In this document: piece by piece, positions 55,602 to 64,000 of the stretch
Layout: each line of letters opens with the position of its first letter
How positions within the stretch are numbered: the stretch's first letter is position 1
Source: Flagellimonas spongiicola
GTDB taxonomy: Bacteria > Bacteroidota > Bacteroidia > Flavobacteriales > Flavobacteriaceae
DNA: 64,000 bases
Direction of reading: 5' to 3'
NCBI RefSeq assembly: GCF_023502425.1
Contig: NZ_JAMFMA010000004.1
Span: 248,001-312,000, forward strand
Notes under the pieces: model-generated
The model's database searches: none
Told to the model about the DNA's origin: nothing
The model's input: the letters and a program-made list of their open reading frames with translations, nothing else
Position numbers and translations under genes: made by a program

Positions 55602-55633
55602 AAAAAAAACGGGCAAGCGATCTGCTTACCCGT
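55602..55633 (-). terminator. Strong intrinsic terminator after the beta-helix gene
   Basis: On the minus strand ACGGGTAAGC and GCTTGCCCGT form a 10-base-pair stem (one wobble) around a 5-base loop, followed directly by eight T residues. It lies 26 bases after the stop of the gene at 55659-57854. Confidence 0.88.
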
Positions 55634-55658
55634 TGATCTATAGGTATTGTAATGCTAT

Positions 55659-57854
55659 TTAGTTTGGCGCTGCGAAATTTACGTTAGACCAGGTGCAATT
55701 GGTCCAAGAAACATCGAAACTACTATATGGGGCATACTGTTCTTGCGCTTCGACATATAGTTTATCACCATTTTGGAAGTTGCAATTTTGGAATTGAAAA
55801 TTTTCTGTACCAAAATAGACAATAGCTACGGAATCAAAATTGGTAACATTACAGTTTCTGAATGTGTAGTTTCTAGCAGTAGCTGAGAATGTGTTTCCGC
55901 CACCAATATTCAACATTCGATTTGTATTTTCAATAGTAACATTATCAAATGTATTGTTGTAACCTAAATCTTCTAAATCCCGATCACCGCCTGGTCCAAC
56001 ATATCCATCATCCTGTTCAACAAGGGTTATGGCAGTCCAAGTGTCTTTAATAAGTGTATTTCTAATTAGATTGTTGTTAGCACCATTTGCAATAAAAATA
56101 TTGGCATGCCATTGACCAGAACCCGTACCTTCACCGTACACGGCACAATCTTCAATAATATTGTTTTTAACTCCTGAGAAGTTCAACTCAAAATTGGTTA
56201 ACCTAGCAGTGCAATTTCTAAACGTATTGTACTCTGCTAAATCCTTCATGTCAAAACCGTGTCCTCCATGTTGTAATCCGGAAGCCCTGTCCGCTATGGA
56301 GTTCTGAACAACCGTGTTATTGGTACCTCCTGTCAATAGATAATAATAATCTGTTGGATTGCTAGGATTGTCCGCGTAAACGGTACAGTAATTCACAAGT
56401 GAGTTATCAGAATCGAATAATTTTATGGCTTCAGCAGTAGCATTTAATACAAAACTGTTCTCCAATAGCGATTCATTTCCAGTGATTACGATTCCAAAAC
56501 CGTCATAGGCATTATAACTTGATTGTGTTCCAAATTGTGTGGCGACAATATTTCTTAAAACCACATGTGAACCAGTAGAGCGAACACCTGTTCTATAATT
56601 GGTAATCTGGAAATTCTCGATTTCCACATAATCTTCGTATACTTTTAATCCAATGTCAGATCCAGAAGAAATCAGCGGCATTTTACTAGCATCCAGTTGA
56701 TCTCCATAATTAAAGGTTGATCCTTGATTACTCACTAAATCACCAGGAGTGTTGGTATAGCCAATAATGCGTATTGGATTTCCTGGCATACCTGAATTAT
56801 CAACATTCAACTCAACACTTCCATAATTTCCTGCTTTTACATAAACTACATCGCCTGCAGCTGCCATTGCAAATGCATGGGTGATACTCCATGCGTTATT
56901 TTCGGATAGTCCATTGTTGCTTGGACTACCATTCGGAGTTACATAATAAGCGCCATCTTCAGGTCGATTGTCTTGACCACCACCAGTATTGTCTCCGCCA
57001 CCAGTATTGTCTCCACCGCCAGTATTGTCTCCACCGCCAGTGTTGTCTCCACCACCAGTATTGTCAGTATTGTCTCCGCCACCAGTATTGTCTCCACCAC
57101 CAGTATTGTCTCCACCACCAGTATTGTCTCCACCACCAGTATTGTCTCCACCACCAGTGTTGTCTCCACTGCCAGAGTTACCTCCACCGGAATTTCCATT
57201 ACCAGATTGCGGGTTTGGATCAACGTAACCAGGAGGAGCTTGATAGGTTACAACAAGTTTAGGACCATTATTGTTGGGATTCTCTTTAGAAGAAAATGCC
57301 AGGTCATTTCCTGAACTGTGTGTCATAACCAAGCTGAAAGCATCAGTTTCAATGTCAGAAGTGTTCAGACTTAGTTCTTGCTGACTACCTAAACTATAGG
57401 TTTTTCCCATTGTGCCCAGCAATACATCTGTGGATGGGGCATTGCTTCCGTTAAGGTTGGATTCCGACCAGTTTGTATTTTCTGATTTAAAGACGTTGAT
57501 TGTGCCATCTCCTTGGTCACTATCAATCACAAAACTTAGGTTGGCATCAACTACTGGCCCAGGAAGTGTGCTTAAATCGAACATCATATAACTAGTTCGA
57601 TTATCTTCTTCTAGTCTTATAATATTTAGGTTGTACCCTGCACTAGACTGTAGGTAGGCATCGTGTAGAGGTGAGAATGATTTTGTTAAGAGAACATAAT
57701 TTCCGTCGGGGGATTCAGCGTCCTCGATATTTTTTTCTATTTCATCGGAAATTACCTCGTTAAAGATATCCGAGTCCTTACTACATGAGAGATTTAAGGT
57801 TAAAAGAAATACAAAAAGAATCAAAGCAATGAATTTTGTGGGGTGCAAATTCAT
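55659..57854 (-). CDS. Lipoprotein with DNRLRE, repeat linker and beta-helix domains
   Basis: This 731-residue lipoprotein has a signal with lipobox LNLSC (Cys near residue 24), so it is lipid-anchored. A DNRLRE-type jelly-roll domain follows (about residues 60-205: DAYLQSSAGYN, YMMFDLSTLPG, KLVVTYQAP). A linker (about residues 215-300) is built from repeats of Gly-Gly-Gly-Asp-Asn-Thr. A right-handed parallel beta-helix comes last (about residues 300-725: YYVTPNGSPSNNGLSENNAW, then many turns such as NNTFDNVTIENTN). Beta-helix folds occur in polysaccharide lyases, hydrolases and epimerases. No catalytic set can be named. It may bind, trim or epimerise the polysaccharide made here. It is a single-gene unit ending at a strong terminator. 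Confidence 0.85.
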   Translation of the reverse strand: MNLHPTKFIALILFVFLLTLNLSCSKDSDIFNEVISDEIEKNIEDAESPDGNYVLLTKSFSPLHDAYLQSSAGYNLNIIRLEEDNRTSYMMFDLSTLPGPVVDANLSFVIDSDQGDGTINVFKSENTNWSESNLNGSNAPSTDVLLGTMGKTYSLGSQQELSLNTSDIETDAFSLVMTHSSGNDLAFSSKENPNNNGPKLVVTYQAPPGYVDPNPQSGNGNSGGGNSGSGDNTGGGDNTGGGDNTGGGDNTGGGDNTGGGDNTDNTGGGDNTGGGDNTGGGDNTGGGDNTGGGQDNRPEDGAYYVTPNGSPSNNGLSENNAWSITHAFAMAAAGDVVYVKAGNYGSVELNVDNSGMPGNPIRIIGYTNTPGDLVSNQGSTFNYGDQLDASKMPLISSGSDIGLKVYEDYVEIENFQITNYRTGVRSTGSHVVLRNIVATQFGTQSSYNAYDGFGIVITGNESLLENSFVLNATAEAIKLFDSDNSLVNYCTVYADNPSNPTDYYYLLTGGTNNTVVQNSIADRASGLQHGGHGFDMKDLAEYNTFRNCTARLTNFELNFSGVKNNIIEDCAVYGEGTGSGQWHANIFIANGANNNLIRNTLIKDTWTAITLVEQDDGYVGPGGDRDLEDLGYNNTFDNVTIENTNRMLNIGGGNTFSATARNYTFRNCNVTNFDSVAIVYFGTENFQFQNCNFQNGDKLYVEAQEQYAPYSSFDVSWTNCTWSNVNFAAPN
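56977..57165 (-). repeat. 18-bp tandem repeat coding the GGGDNT linker
   Basis: Ten full 18-base units (minus strand AGACAATACTGGTGGTGG with few changes) and one 9-base half unit (57067-57075) encode Gly-Gly-Gly-Asp-Asn-Thr repeats. A further degenerate unit follows to about 57183. Unit length is a multiple of three, so changes in copy number keep the reading frame. Confidence 0.95.
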
Positions 57855-58106
57855 ACGTAGTGTAAATTAAGTTATTTTAGGTGACATTTGGGAATGTAAA
57901 ATTAGGCGATTACTCAATAACTCCGACCAAAAGCTTTGTTTTTTCGATGAAATGCACCTTTTTTTAATTTCCAAGCAATTTTTATTTATTGCTCTACTAC
58001 GTGATGAATTAGTGTTTTGGATTATTTTAAATTTATTTTTAACGCACTTTTATGAAAATCATCGATAAACTGCGGTTTTCGTTAACATTTGACTGTGTTC
58101 ACGTTT

Positions 58107-59132
58107 CTATTTACCATAATAAATCTGATACCATTTCACAAAAGATTTAACCCCTTCTTTTACTGATACGGAAGGTTGATATTTGTAATCTTTTATCAAT
58201 TCACTTACATCTGCCCATGTATTTTCTACATCTCCTGGTTGCATTGGCAGCATTTCTTTTACAGCTTCTTGGTTAAGGTTTTTCTCAATTTCCTCAATGA
58301 AATCCAACAGATTAACAGACTTGGTATTTCCAATATTATATACTTTATACAAAGAGCGGGAGGAACCAAGGTCTTTTGTTTCCGTAAGTACTTTATAGAT
58401 TCCTTGGGCAATATCTTGTACATAGGTGAAATCCCTTTTCATTTGGCCGTGGTTAAAGACTTTCAACGGTTTGCCAGTTGCGATGGCTTCTGTAAACAAG
58501 AACATTGCCATGTCTGGTCTTCCCCATGGCCCATATACTGTAAAGAAACGTAGTCCAGTAGTTTGCAAACCGTATAAATGACTGTACGTATGTGCCATTA
58601 ATTCGTTGCTTTTTTTGCTGGCAGCGTATATACTAATTGGTTGGTCTACATTATCGTTAACGTTAAAAGGGATTTTTTCATTTAAACCATAAACACTTGA
58701 GCTACTAGCATAAACTAGGTGTTCAACAGAATTGTTTTTGCAACATTCTAAAATGTTCATAAATCCGACCATATTACTGGAGACGTATGCACCTGGATTT
58801 TTCAAACTATAACGAACTCCAACCTGTGCAGCAAGATTACAAACTGCTTCAAAACGCTGCTCTGCAAAGAGTTTGTTCAGTGTTTTGGTATCTTCTAAGG
58901 AAATTTTTAAAAACTTGAACTTCGCACCATGTTTACTGCTAATTGCAACGGATTTCAAGTCATCGGCGGCATGTTGATCAATACCTAATTCCGCTAAGCG
59001 ATCATACTTTAACTGTGGATTGTAATAATCGTTGATATTGTCTATTCCAACTACATCATGTCCATTTTGTAACAATAGTTCACTTACATGGTAACCAATA
59101 AATCCAGCAGCTCCAGTGACCAATATTTTCAT
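58107..59132 (-). CDS. UDP-glucuronate 4-epimerase-like NAD-dependent epimerase
   Basis: This 341-residue extended SDR has the features of the CapI/UDP-GlcA epimerase branch: MKILVTGAAGFIGYHVSELLL, DNINDYYNPQLKYDRL, CNLAAQVGVRYSLKNPGAYVSSN, YASSSSVYG and the active-site Tyr-x-x-x-Lys in ISIYAASKKSNELMAHTYSHLYG, then FFTVYGPWGRPDMA. It would convert UDP-GlcA to UDP-GalA. It lies 76 bases after the UDP-glucose dehydrogenase gene that would supply its substrate. A UDP-GlcNAcA epimerase role (TviC-like) is also possible, since TviB is encoded nearby. Confidence 0.9.
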   Translation of the reverse strand: MKILVTGAAGFIGYHVSELLLQNGHDVVGIDNINDYYNPQLKYDRLAELGIDQHAADDLKSVAISSKHGAKFKFLKISLEDTKTLNKLFAEQRFEAVCNLAAQVGVRYSLKNPGAYVSSNMVGFMNILECCKNNSVEHLVYASSSSVYGLNEKIPFNVNDNVDQPISIYAASKKSNELMAHTYSHLYGLQTTGLRFFTVYGPWGRPDMAMFLFTEAIATGKPLKVFNHGQMKRDFTYVQDIAQGIYKVLTETKDLGSSRSLYKVYNIGNTKSVNLLDFIEEIEKNLNQEAVKEMLPMQPGDVENTWADVSELIKDYKYQPSVSVKEGVKSFVKWYQIYYGK

Positions 59133-59208
59133 GCTTCCCTTTTAATGGTATTATAATAAGGGTTGCAAATTACGATTTTTATCGTGCTGATCTGTTGTCC
59201 TTGTTTAA

Positions 59209-60609
59209 TTAATGGGATTGTCCAATTTTATAGAACTTAAACCCTAACTTTTCCATTTTTTCATTTTCCAAAATCCTTCTGCCGTCAAAGACAAATGCCG
59301 GTTTTAACATGATTTCATGGATTTTTTGCCAGTCATAAGTTTTGAATTCATCCCATTCAGTCAAAATGGCTATGGCGTGTGATTGCTCCGCTGCTTCCAT
59401 GGGGTCACTTACAACCTTTAATAATCTACGGTTTTCTTCTGGACTTCGTGTACCCAAATAATCGAGATCATTATAAATGGTCTCTTCCTTTACTTTTGGG
59501 TCATAGACCACTACTTGGGCCATTTCATCGAGTAATGCATCTGCAATGTAAATTGCTGCCGACTCCCTAGTGTCATTAGTATCTTTTTTGAAAGCCCAAC
59601 CATAAAAAGCAATTTTCTTACCCGAAACTGTATTGTATAATGTAGAAACAATATTATCAGCAAAACGTCTTTTTTGGTAGTCGTTCATAATGATGACCTG
59701 TTCCCAATAATCTGCAACCTCGGTCAAACCAAAACTTTTGGCGATATAAACAAGATTCAAAATATCCTTTTGAAAGCATGACCCACCAAATCCAACAGAA
59801 GAGTTCAAGAATTTTGAGCCTATTCTACTATCAAAACCGATAGCTCGCGAGACTTCAGCAACATTGGCGTCTGTTTTTTCACAAAGTGCTGATATTGAAT
59901 TTATTGATGAGACACGTTGTGCCAGAAAGGCATTTGCTACAAGCTTGGACAATTCTGACGACCAAACGTTGGTTTGCAGCACCCGATCTTTAGGTATCCA
60001 ATGTTCATAAACCCAACTAAGTGCATCCTTAGCTGCCTGTCCGGCAGCCGTTTCGTCACCTCCAATTAAGACCCTGTCCGCATTTAGCAAATCTTCTATT
60101 GCAGTTCCTTCAGCAAGAAACTCTGGATTGGAAAGTATTTCAAATTTCACACCTTTACCTGTATTGTCCAATATGCTTTTTAGTGCTTCGGCTGTACGCA
60201 CTGGTAAGGTGGATTTTTCCACTACAATTTTATCTTCTTTAGCTACCCTGGCAATATTCCTGGCGCATAACTCAATATTCTTCAAGTCCGCTGCTTGCCC
60301 TTTACCTTTACCATATGTCTTAGTCGGGGTGTTCACGGATATGAAAATCATCTCCGCCTCGTCAATCCCTTTGTCAACGTCTGAAGAAAAGAACAAATTC
60401 TTGCCTCTAGTTTGCGCAACAATCTCCTTTAATCCGGGTTCATATATGGGCAGTTTATCTAGGTCTTCATCGTTCCATTGGGCAATGCGCTTTTCATTCA
60501 AGTCAACAACCGTGACTTGGATTTCAGGACATTTTAAAGCAATTACGGACATTGTGGGACCGCCAACATAACCAGCACCAATACAACAGATTTTTGTGAT
60601 TTTTTTCAT
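59209..60609 (-). CDS. ugd: UDP-glucose 6-dehydrogenase, long eukaryote-like type
   Basis: This 466-residue cytoplasmic enzyme oxidises UDP-glucose to UDP-glucuronate with two [81 protein letters not shown] and the catalytic Cys278 in [18 protein letters not shown] are all present. The end carries [19 protein letters not shown]. The length and motif spacing resemble animal and plant enzymes more than the short 390-residue bacterial type. It is first in a two-gene unit with the epimerase at 58107. Confidence 0.95.
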   Translation of the reverse strand: MKKITKICCIGAGYVGGPTMSVIALKCPEIQVTVVDLNEKRIAQWNDEDLDKLPIYEPGLKEIVAQTRGKNLFFSSDVDKGIDEAEMIFISVNTPTKTYGKGKGQAADLKNIELCARNIARVAKEDKIVVEKSTLPVRTAEALKSILDNTGKGVKFEILSNPEFLAEGTAIEDLLNADRVLIGGDETAAGQAAKDALSWVYEHWIPKDRVLQTNVWSSELSKLVANAFLAQRVSSINSISALCEKTDANVAEVSRAIGFDSRIGSKFLNSSVGFGGSCFQKDILNLVYIAKSFGLTEVADYWEQVIIMNDYQKRRFADNIVSTLYNTVSGKKIAFYGWAFKKDTNDTRESAAIYIADALLDEMAQVVVYDPKVKEETIYNDLDYLGTRSPEENRRLLKVVSDPMEAAEQSHAIAILTEWDEFKTYDWQKIHEIMLKPAFVFDGRRILENEKMEKLGFKFYKIGQSH

Positions 60610-60777
60610 CAGGAATATTTTTCAGCTGCAAAGATTATAAAATTAAAGATCGTGATCCTAATGCTTTTGGACAAAATATACGCTCTAACGGATAAATGAC
60701 ACAGCTTGAATGTTCATATATGCAATCCAAGGGGCAAAGGGTTCATTTAATCGATATTTTTATGGCTTTAACGAATA

Positions 60778-60811
60778 TTGGGGATTTAAGCTAAGGGGAT
60801 ATCTATTTTTG
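60778..60811 (+). promoter_or_regulatory. Promoter of the PglE/PglF operon
   Basis: TTG (60778-60780), 23 bases, then TATTTTTG (60804-60811) fits the Bacteroidota consensus and spacing, ending 32 bases before the ATG at 60844. Confidence 0.6.
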
Positions 60812-60814
60812 AAC

Positions 60815-60844
60815 ATGAAAAACCTCAAAAAACCCAAATTTTGA
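60815..60844 (+). other. Possible 9-codon leader ORF coupled to the aminotransferase
   Basis: Directly after the promoter, an ATG opens a nine-residue frame (MKNLKKPKF) that stops with TGA overlapping the next ATG (TGATG at 60842-60846). The basic peptide may couple or modulate translation of the aminotransferase. It is too short to be sure it is translated. Confidence 0.3.
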
Positions 60845-61971
60845 TGACCAAAACCAGAATATGGCTATCATCACCCCACATGGGCGGTACAGAGCAACTT
60901 TATGTTAAAGAGGCTTTTGATAGCAATTGGGTGGCCCCACTCGGTCCCAATGTCAATTTTTTTGAAAATTCCTTGGAATCTTATTTGAACAACAATGTCC
61001 ATGCCGCAGCCTTGAGCTCAGGTACAGGGGCAATCCATCTTGGATTGCAGCTCTTAGGTGTTGGGAAAGGGGATGAAGTGCTATGTCAGAGTTTCACCTT
61101 TTCGGCTTCAGCTAACCCAATTAACTATTTGGGAGCTACGCCAGTGTTTATTGATAGTGAGTCGAAAACATGGAATATTTCACCAGAGTTATTGGAAAAG
61201 GCAATTTTGGATAGAATATCCAATGGGAAAAAACCAAAAGCAATTGTAGCAGTGCATTTGTATGGTATGCCTTATCAAATTGAGGAAATACAGGAAATTT
61301 CAAAAAAATATGGAATTCCTGTAATAGAAGATAGTGCAGAGGCTTTGGGAAGCGAATATAAAGAGATGAAATGTGGACAGTTTGGCGAAATAGGTATTTT
61401 TTCCTTTAATGGGAACAAGATAATCACCACATCTGGAGGTGGCGCCTTGCTGACAAAGAATGAATCCATAAAGCAAAAAGCCGTCCATTTAGCTACGCAG
61501 GCAAGGGATAAAGCACCGCATTACCAACATTCCAAAATTGGATACAATTATAGGATGAGCAATGTTCTTGCTGGTATTGGACGCGGACAAATGGAAGTGA
61601 TTGATGATAGGGTAGCGGCAAGACGTTTCAATTTTGATTATTATTTGAAAAATTTATCGGGTATCGCTGGAATCGAGTTTCTTGAAGAGCCTGAAGGTTT
61701 TTACAGCAATAGATGGTTGACATGCATACTGACAGATAGTTTTGACAAAAGAGAAAGCATTCGTTTGGCACTTGACCAGGAAGATATAGAATCTAGACCA
61801 CTTTGGAAACCAATGCACCTACAACCTGTATTTGCGAGTTGTTTGCATTTTTCAGATGGAACTTCAGAAGATCTTTTCAATCGAGGACTTTGTTTACCTA
61901 GTGGCTCCAATATGGAGCAGGAAGATTTGGAAAGAGTCGTTTCAATAATTAAAAAAGTTGCATTGGCATGA
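60844..61971 (+). CDS. DegT/DnrJ/EryC1-type sugar aminotransferase, PglE-like
   Basis: This 375-residue PLP enzyme transfers an amino group to C4 of a UDP-4-keto-6-deoxy sugar. It has IWLSSPHMGGTEQLYVKEAFDSNW, NNVHAAALSSGTGAIHLGLQLL, LYGMPYQIEEI, PVIEDSAEALGSEY and the PLP lysine Lys192 in FSFNGNKIITTSGGG. The opening is the one seen in UDP-N-acetylbacillosamine-type aminotransferases. Its product would be UDP-2-acetamido-4-amino-2,4,6-trideoxy-hexose. The start is ATG at 60844, after a TTG in frame. It overlaps the dehydratase gene by 4 bases (ATGA at 61968-61971), which supplies its keto substrate. Confidence 0.93.
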   Translation: MTKTRIWLSSPHMGGTEQLYVKEAFDSNWVAPLGPNVNFFENSLESYLNNNVHAAALSSGTGAIHLGLQLLGVGKGDEVLCQSFTFSASANPINYLGATPVFIDSESKTWNISPELLEKAILDRISNGKKPKAIVAVHLYGMPYQIEEIQEISKKYGIPVIEDSAEALGSEYKEMKCGQFGEIGIFSFNGNKIITTSGGGALLTKNESIKQKAVHLATQARDKAPHYQHSKIGYNYRMSNVLAGIGRGQMEVIDDRVAARRFNFDYYLKNLSGIAGIEFLEEPEGFYSNRWLTCILTDSFDKRESIRLALDQEDIESRPLWKPMHLQPVFASCLHFSDGTSEDLFNRGLCLPSGSNMEQEDLERVVSIIKKVALA

Positions 61972-63914
61972 TACAGAATTACTTATTGAATACGACAAGA
62001 AAGTACGCGTCCAAGTGGTTGGTACTGCTTATTGATGTAACTATAATAGGAATCACATTTGTCTTATCCTACATCATTAGGTTTAACATGACTTTGAATT
62101 TTGATGTAGAGAAATTCTTGATTCAGCTACCTATTGTAATGTTTATATCAGGAGTGGCTTTTATGCTGACTGGTTCATACAGAGGGTTTGTTCGGCACAC
62201 TGGTATTAAGGATGTATACAACATTTTCAATGCAATATGTTTAAGTAGCATTTTTACCATTTTCGTTGTAATACTTAATAGGCAACTAGATCTTATGGAT
62301 GGATTTACAATTCCACTTTCCATAATAATCATACATAGCTTAGTTGCTTTTATTGCCCTAACAGCTGCAAGGTATACCTTCAAGACAATGTTTGAAAGTA
62401 TGACCAAAAGATTTAAAACCGTAAAAAACGTAATGATTTACGGTGCGGGAGAATCTGGTGTGATCGCATATAATGCCCTTACAAGCCACAGTGCTAGTAA
62501 TATCAAAGTCATAGGTTATATTGATGATGACAAAATGAAAGTGGGTAAAACCATAAATGGTGTCAAAGTCTACGGAAGGAATGTATTGGAAGATTACTTT
62601 TTAGCCAGTAACAATGTTAGCGAAATCATTGTGGCTATCCACGTAATTGATAACCACAAATTGCGCACACTAGTTGAAGGGCTAGTGGATTTTGATGTCG
62701 AAGTCAAGATTGTACCACCTGTTCAGGATTGGATAAATGGCGAGTTCAAGGTATCCCAGATAAAAAATGTACAAATTGAAGACTTATTAAATCGTGTTCC
62801 TATTAATATCAAGAAGTCAAAGGTGACTGATGAACTAAAAGGAAAAACGATAATGGTTACGGGTGGGGCTGGATCAATAGGTAGCGAAATTGTAAGACAA
62901 ATTGCTACATATGACTATAAAACATTAATTATTATTGATCAAGCAGAATCTGCTCTTTACAATTTACAGCAAGAGTTAAAACAGAACGGATATCACAATT
63001 TTTTACCCCTTGTTGCGGATATTAGGGATAAGAACCGGATGAATATGTTCTTTGAAGAACATAAACCTGACATTCTTTTTCATGCCGCTGCGTACAAACA
63101 TGTACCCTTAATGGAGTACAATGCTTATGAAGCTGTTAAGATAAATGTGGGTGGAACTAAGACAATCGCGGACCTTGCTTTGACTCATGAGGTGGATAAG
63201 TTTGTTTTTGTTTCTACGGATAAGGCGGTAAATCCAACCAATGTAATGGGGGCAACCAAAAGAATTGCCGAAATGTACATCAGTTGCATGCAACAAAAAG
63301 GAGGAACAAAATTCATTACCACCCGCTTCGGAAATGTTTTAGGTTCCAACGGTTCTGTTATTCCTCTATTCAAAAAACAAATAGAGAAAGGTGGACCATT
63401 AACCGTGACCCATAAGGATATTACACGTTACTTTATGACAATTCCTGAGGCATCTCAGTTGGTATTGGAAGCCGGTGCTATGGGACAAGGCGGTGAAATT
63501 TTCATTTTTGATATGGGTGAATCTGTGCGTATTTATGATCTGGCCAAGAACATGATAAAATTATCTGGGTTAAGATATCCAGAGGATATTGACATTTCGA
63601 TTACAGGTTTACGGCCAGGTGAGAAACTTTATGAAGAACTCTTGGCAAATGGTGAAAATACCCTTCCTACCTATCATAAAAAGATAATGATCAGTAAGGT
63701 TCGGGAGTTGGATTATAATTTAATTCGGTCCAAAATAGATGAGTTATGTATCTCCAATATATTCTTCAATGAAAATACGATCAAAATAATGAAGGAAATT
63801 GTACCTGAGTATATTTCCAATAACTCCAACCTTTGTAAATTTGATGAGAAGGGCACAAAAAAATCTTCTGGAAAAAAACAGGACGTTAAAGACGAGAAAA
63901 TGTTGCAATCCTAA
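61968..63914 (+). CDS. Membrane UDP-GlcNAc 4,6-dehydratase, PglF/WbpM/CapD type
   Basis: This 648-residue enzyme has four N-terminal membrane helices (about residues 15-150) and a CoA-binding-like Rossmann domain (VMIYGAGESGVIAYNAL). The C-terminal SDR dehydratase domain begins GKTIMVTGGAGSIGSEIVRQI. The active site FVSTDKAVNPTNVMGATKR has Thr417 and the atypical Met427-x-x-x-Lys431 in place of Tyr, normal for this class. It removes water from UDP-GlcNAc to give the 4-keto-6-deoxy intermediate used by the aminotransferase encoded just upstream. The C-terminus is lysine-rich and lower in complexity. Confidence 0.94.
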   Translation: MIQNYLLNTTRKYASKWLVLLIDVTIIGITFVLSYIIRFNMTLNFDVEKFLIQLPIVMFISGVAFMLTGSYRGFVRHTGIKDVYNIFNAICLSSIFTIFVVILNRQLDLMDGFTIPLSIIIIHSLVAFIALTAARYTFKTMFESMTKRFKTVKNVMIYGAGESGVIAYNALTSHSASNIKVIGYIDDDKMKVGKTINGVKVYGRNVLEDYFLASNNVSEIIVAIHVIDNHKLRTLVEGLVDFDVEVKIVPPVQDWINGEFKVSQIKNVQIEDLLNRVPINIKKSKVTDELKGKTIMVTGGAGSIGSEIVRQIATYDYKTLIIIDQAESALYNLQQELKQNGYHNFLPLVADIRDKNRMNMFFEEHKPDILFHAAAYKHVPLMEYNAYEAVKINVGGTKTIADLALTHEVDKFVFVSTDKAVNPTNVMGATKRIAEMYISCMQQKGGTKFITTRFGNVLGSNGSVIPLFKKQIEKGGPLTVTHKDITRYFMTIPEASQLVLEAGAMGQGGEIFIFDMGESVRIYDLAKNMIKLSGLRYPEDIDISITGLRPGEKLYEELLANGENTLPTYHKKIMISKVRELDYNLIRSKIDELCISNIFFNENTIKIMKEIVPEYISNNSNLCKFDEKGTKKSSGKKQDVKDEKMLQS

Positions 63915-63946
63915 TTAGATCAATACCCATAACCAATAACAATTTT

Positions 63947-64000
63947 ATGAAAACTAAATTTTTACTTACAAGATTACCAATTCTATTGTTAATCTCGTTA
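63947..64000 (+). CDS. Start of a probable polysaccharide export protein (partial)
   Basis: ATG at 63947 opens a frame of 18 codons to the window edge (MKTKFLLTRLPILLLISL), a basic then hydrophobic stretch like a signal peptide or lipoprotein leader. It lies 32 bases after the dehydratase. A Wza-type outer-membrane export lipoprotein often follows at this place in Bacteroidota loci. Only the leader is visible, so the identity is a guess from position. Confidence 0.4.
   Translation, partial: MKTKFLLTRLPILLLISL

Noticed and set aside
56977-57165. CRISPR-like array
   Set aside because: Units are head-to-tail without spacers and encode a regular linker in frame.
56891-57262. Long plus-strand frames with Cys-Leu-His-His-Gln or Ser-Pro-Pro-Pro-Val repeats
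   Set aside because: They are antisense readings of the 18-bp repeat inside the beta-helix lipoprotein gene. The repeat length is a multiple of three, so all frames stay open without coding meaning.

Overview
ORGANISM. The window looks like a chromosomal segment of a member of the Bacteroidota, most probably a marine Flavobacteriaceae. The reasons are AT-rich DNA, almost no Shine-Dalgarno sequences, many copies of the Bacteroidota -7 promoter element TAnnTTTG in intergenic gaps, and gene pairs typical of that family: rsmE/tsaD/tamB, lptD-ridA opposite an amidase, pfkA-gapA, and bshA for bacillithiol. No rRNA, tRNA, CRISPR array, insertion sequence or phage gene was seen. LAYOUT 1, positions 1-24800, housekeeping and envelope core. 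It begins with the 5' part of a DUF4159 protein (minus strand) and a DUF1223 thioredoxin-like protein. RsmE and a TfoX-like protein follow on the minus strand, then TsaD divergent from the giant outer-membrane biogenesis protein TamB. Next come phosphofructokinase, GAPDH and a BadF/NAGK-type kinase. RidA and the outer-membrane translocon LptD lie on the minus strand, opposite a peptidoglycan amidase, an MlaD-like MCE protein, two Fe-S proteins and a small protein of unknown role. The region ends with a GH3/serine-hydrolase fusion, BshA, a PrcB-like lipoprotein and an OmpA protein, closed by a bidirectional terminator at 24837-24883. LAYOUT 2, positions 24878-64000, a large surface-polysaccharide locus, mostly on the minus strand and divided into several transcription units. 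(a) 24878-30588: one FemAB-like and four mutually paralogous GNAT-fold proteins in tandem. (b) 30851-31873: a GT2. (c) 32064-36194: SDR, SMP-30 lactonase, GT2 and ATP-grasp. (d) 36560-37168, plus strand: a PglC-type initiating phosphoglycosyltransferase. (e) 37217-44490: the UDP-L-FucNAc enzymes CapE/CapF/CapG (FnlABC) with an extra cupin, two WbuB-type transferases and another glycosyltransferase. (f) 44636-50903: a flippase, three GT4 transferases and a Wzy/ligase-like membrane protein. (g) 51135-52526, plus strand: a membrane-anchored PIG-L deacetylase. (h) 52598-60609: TviB-type dehydrogenase, a second flippase, a beta-helix lipoprotein with a tandem-repeat linker, a UDP-glucuronate epimerase-like protein and UDP-glucose dehydrogenase. 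(i) 60844-64000, plus strand: a PglE-type aminotransferase, a PglF/WbpM-type dehydratase and the first codons of what is probably a Wza-type export protein. HOW THEY WORK TOGETHER. Region 2 can make UDP-GlcA and probably UDP-GalA, UDP-GlcNAcA, UDP-L-FucNAc and a UDP-4-amino-trideoxy sugar. It can start a lipid-linked glycan with PglC, extend it with about eight glycosyltransferases, and flip, polymerise and export it. The least explained parts are the tandem GNAT array and the SDR-lactonase-ATP-grasp operon. I infer that they put unusual acyl, aminoacyl or amide substituents on the glycan, and I regard them as the best candidates for something undescribed in this window.
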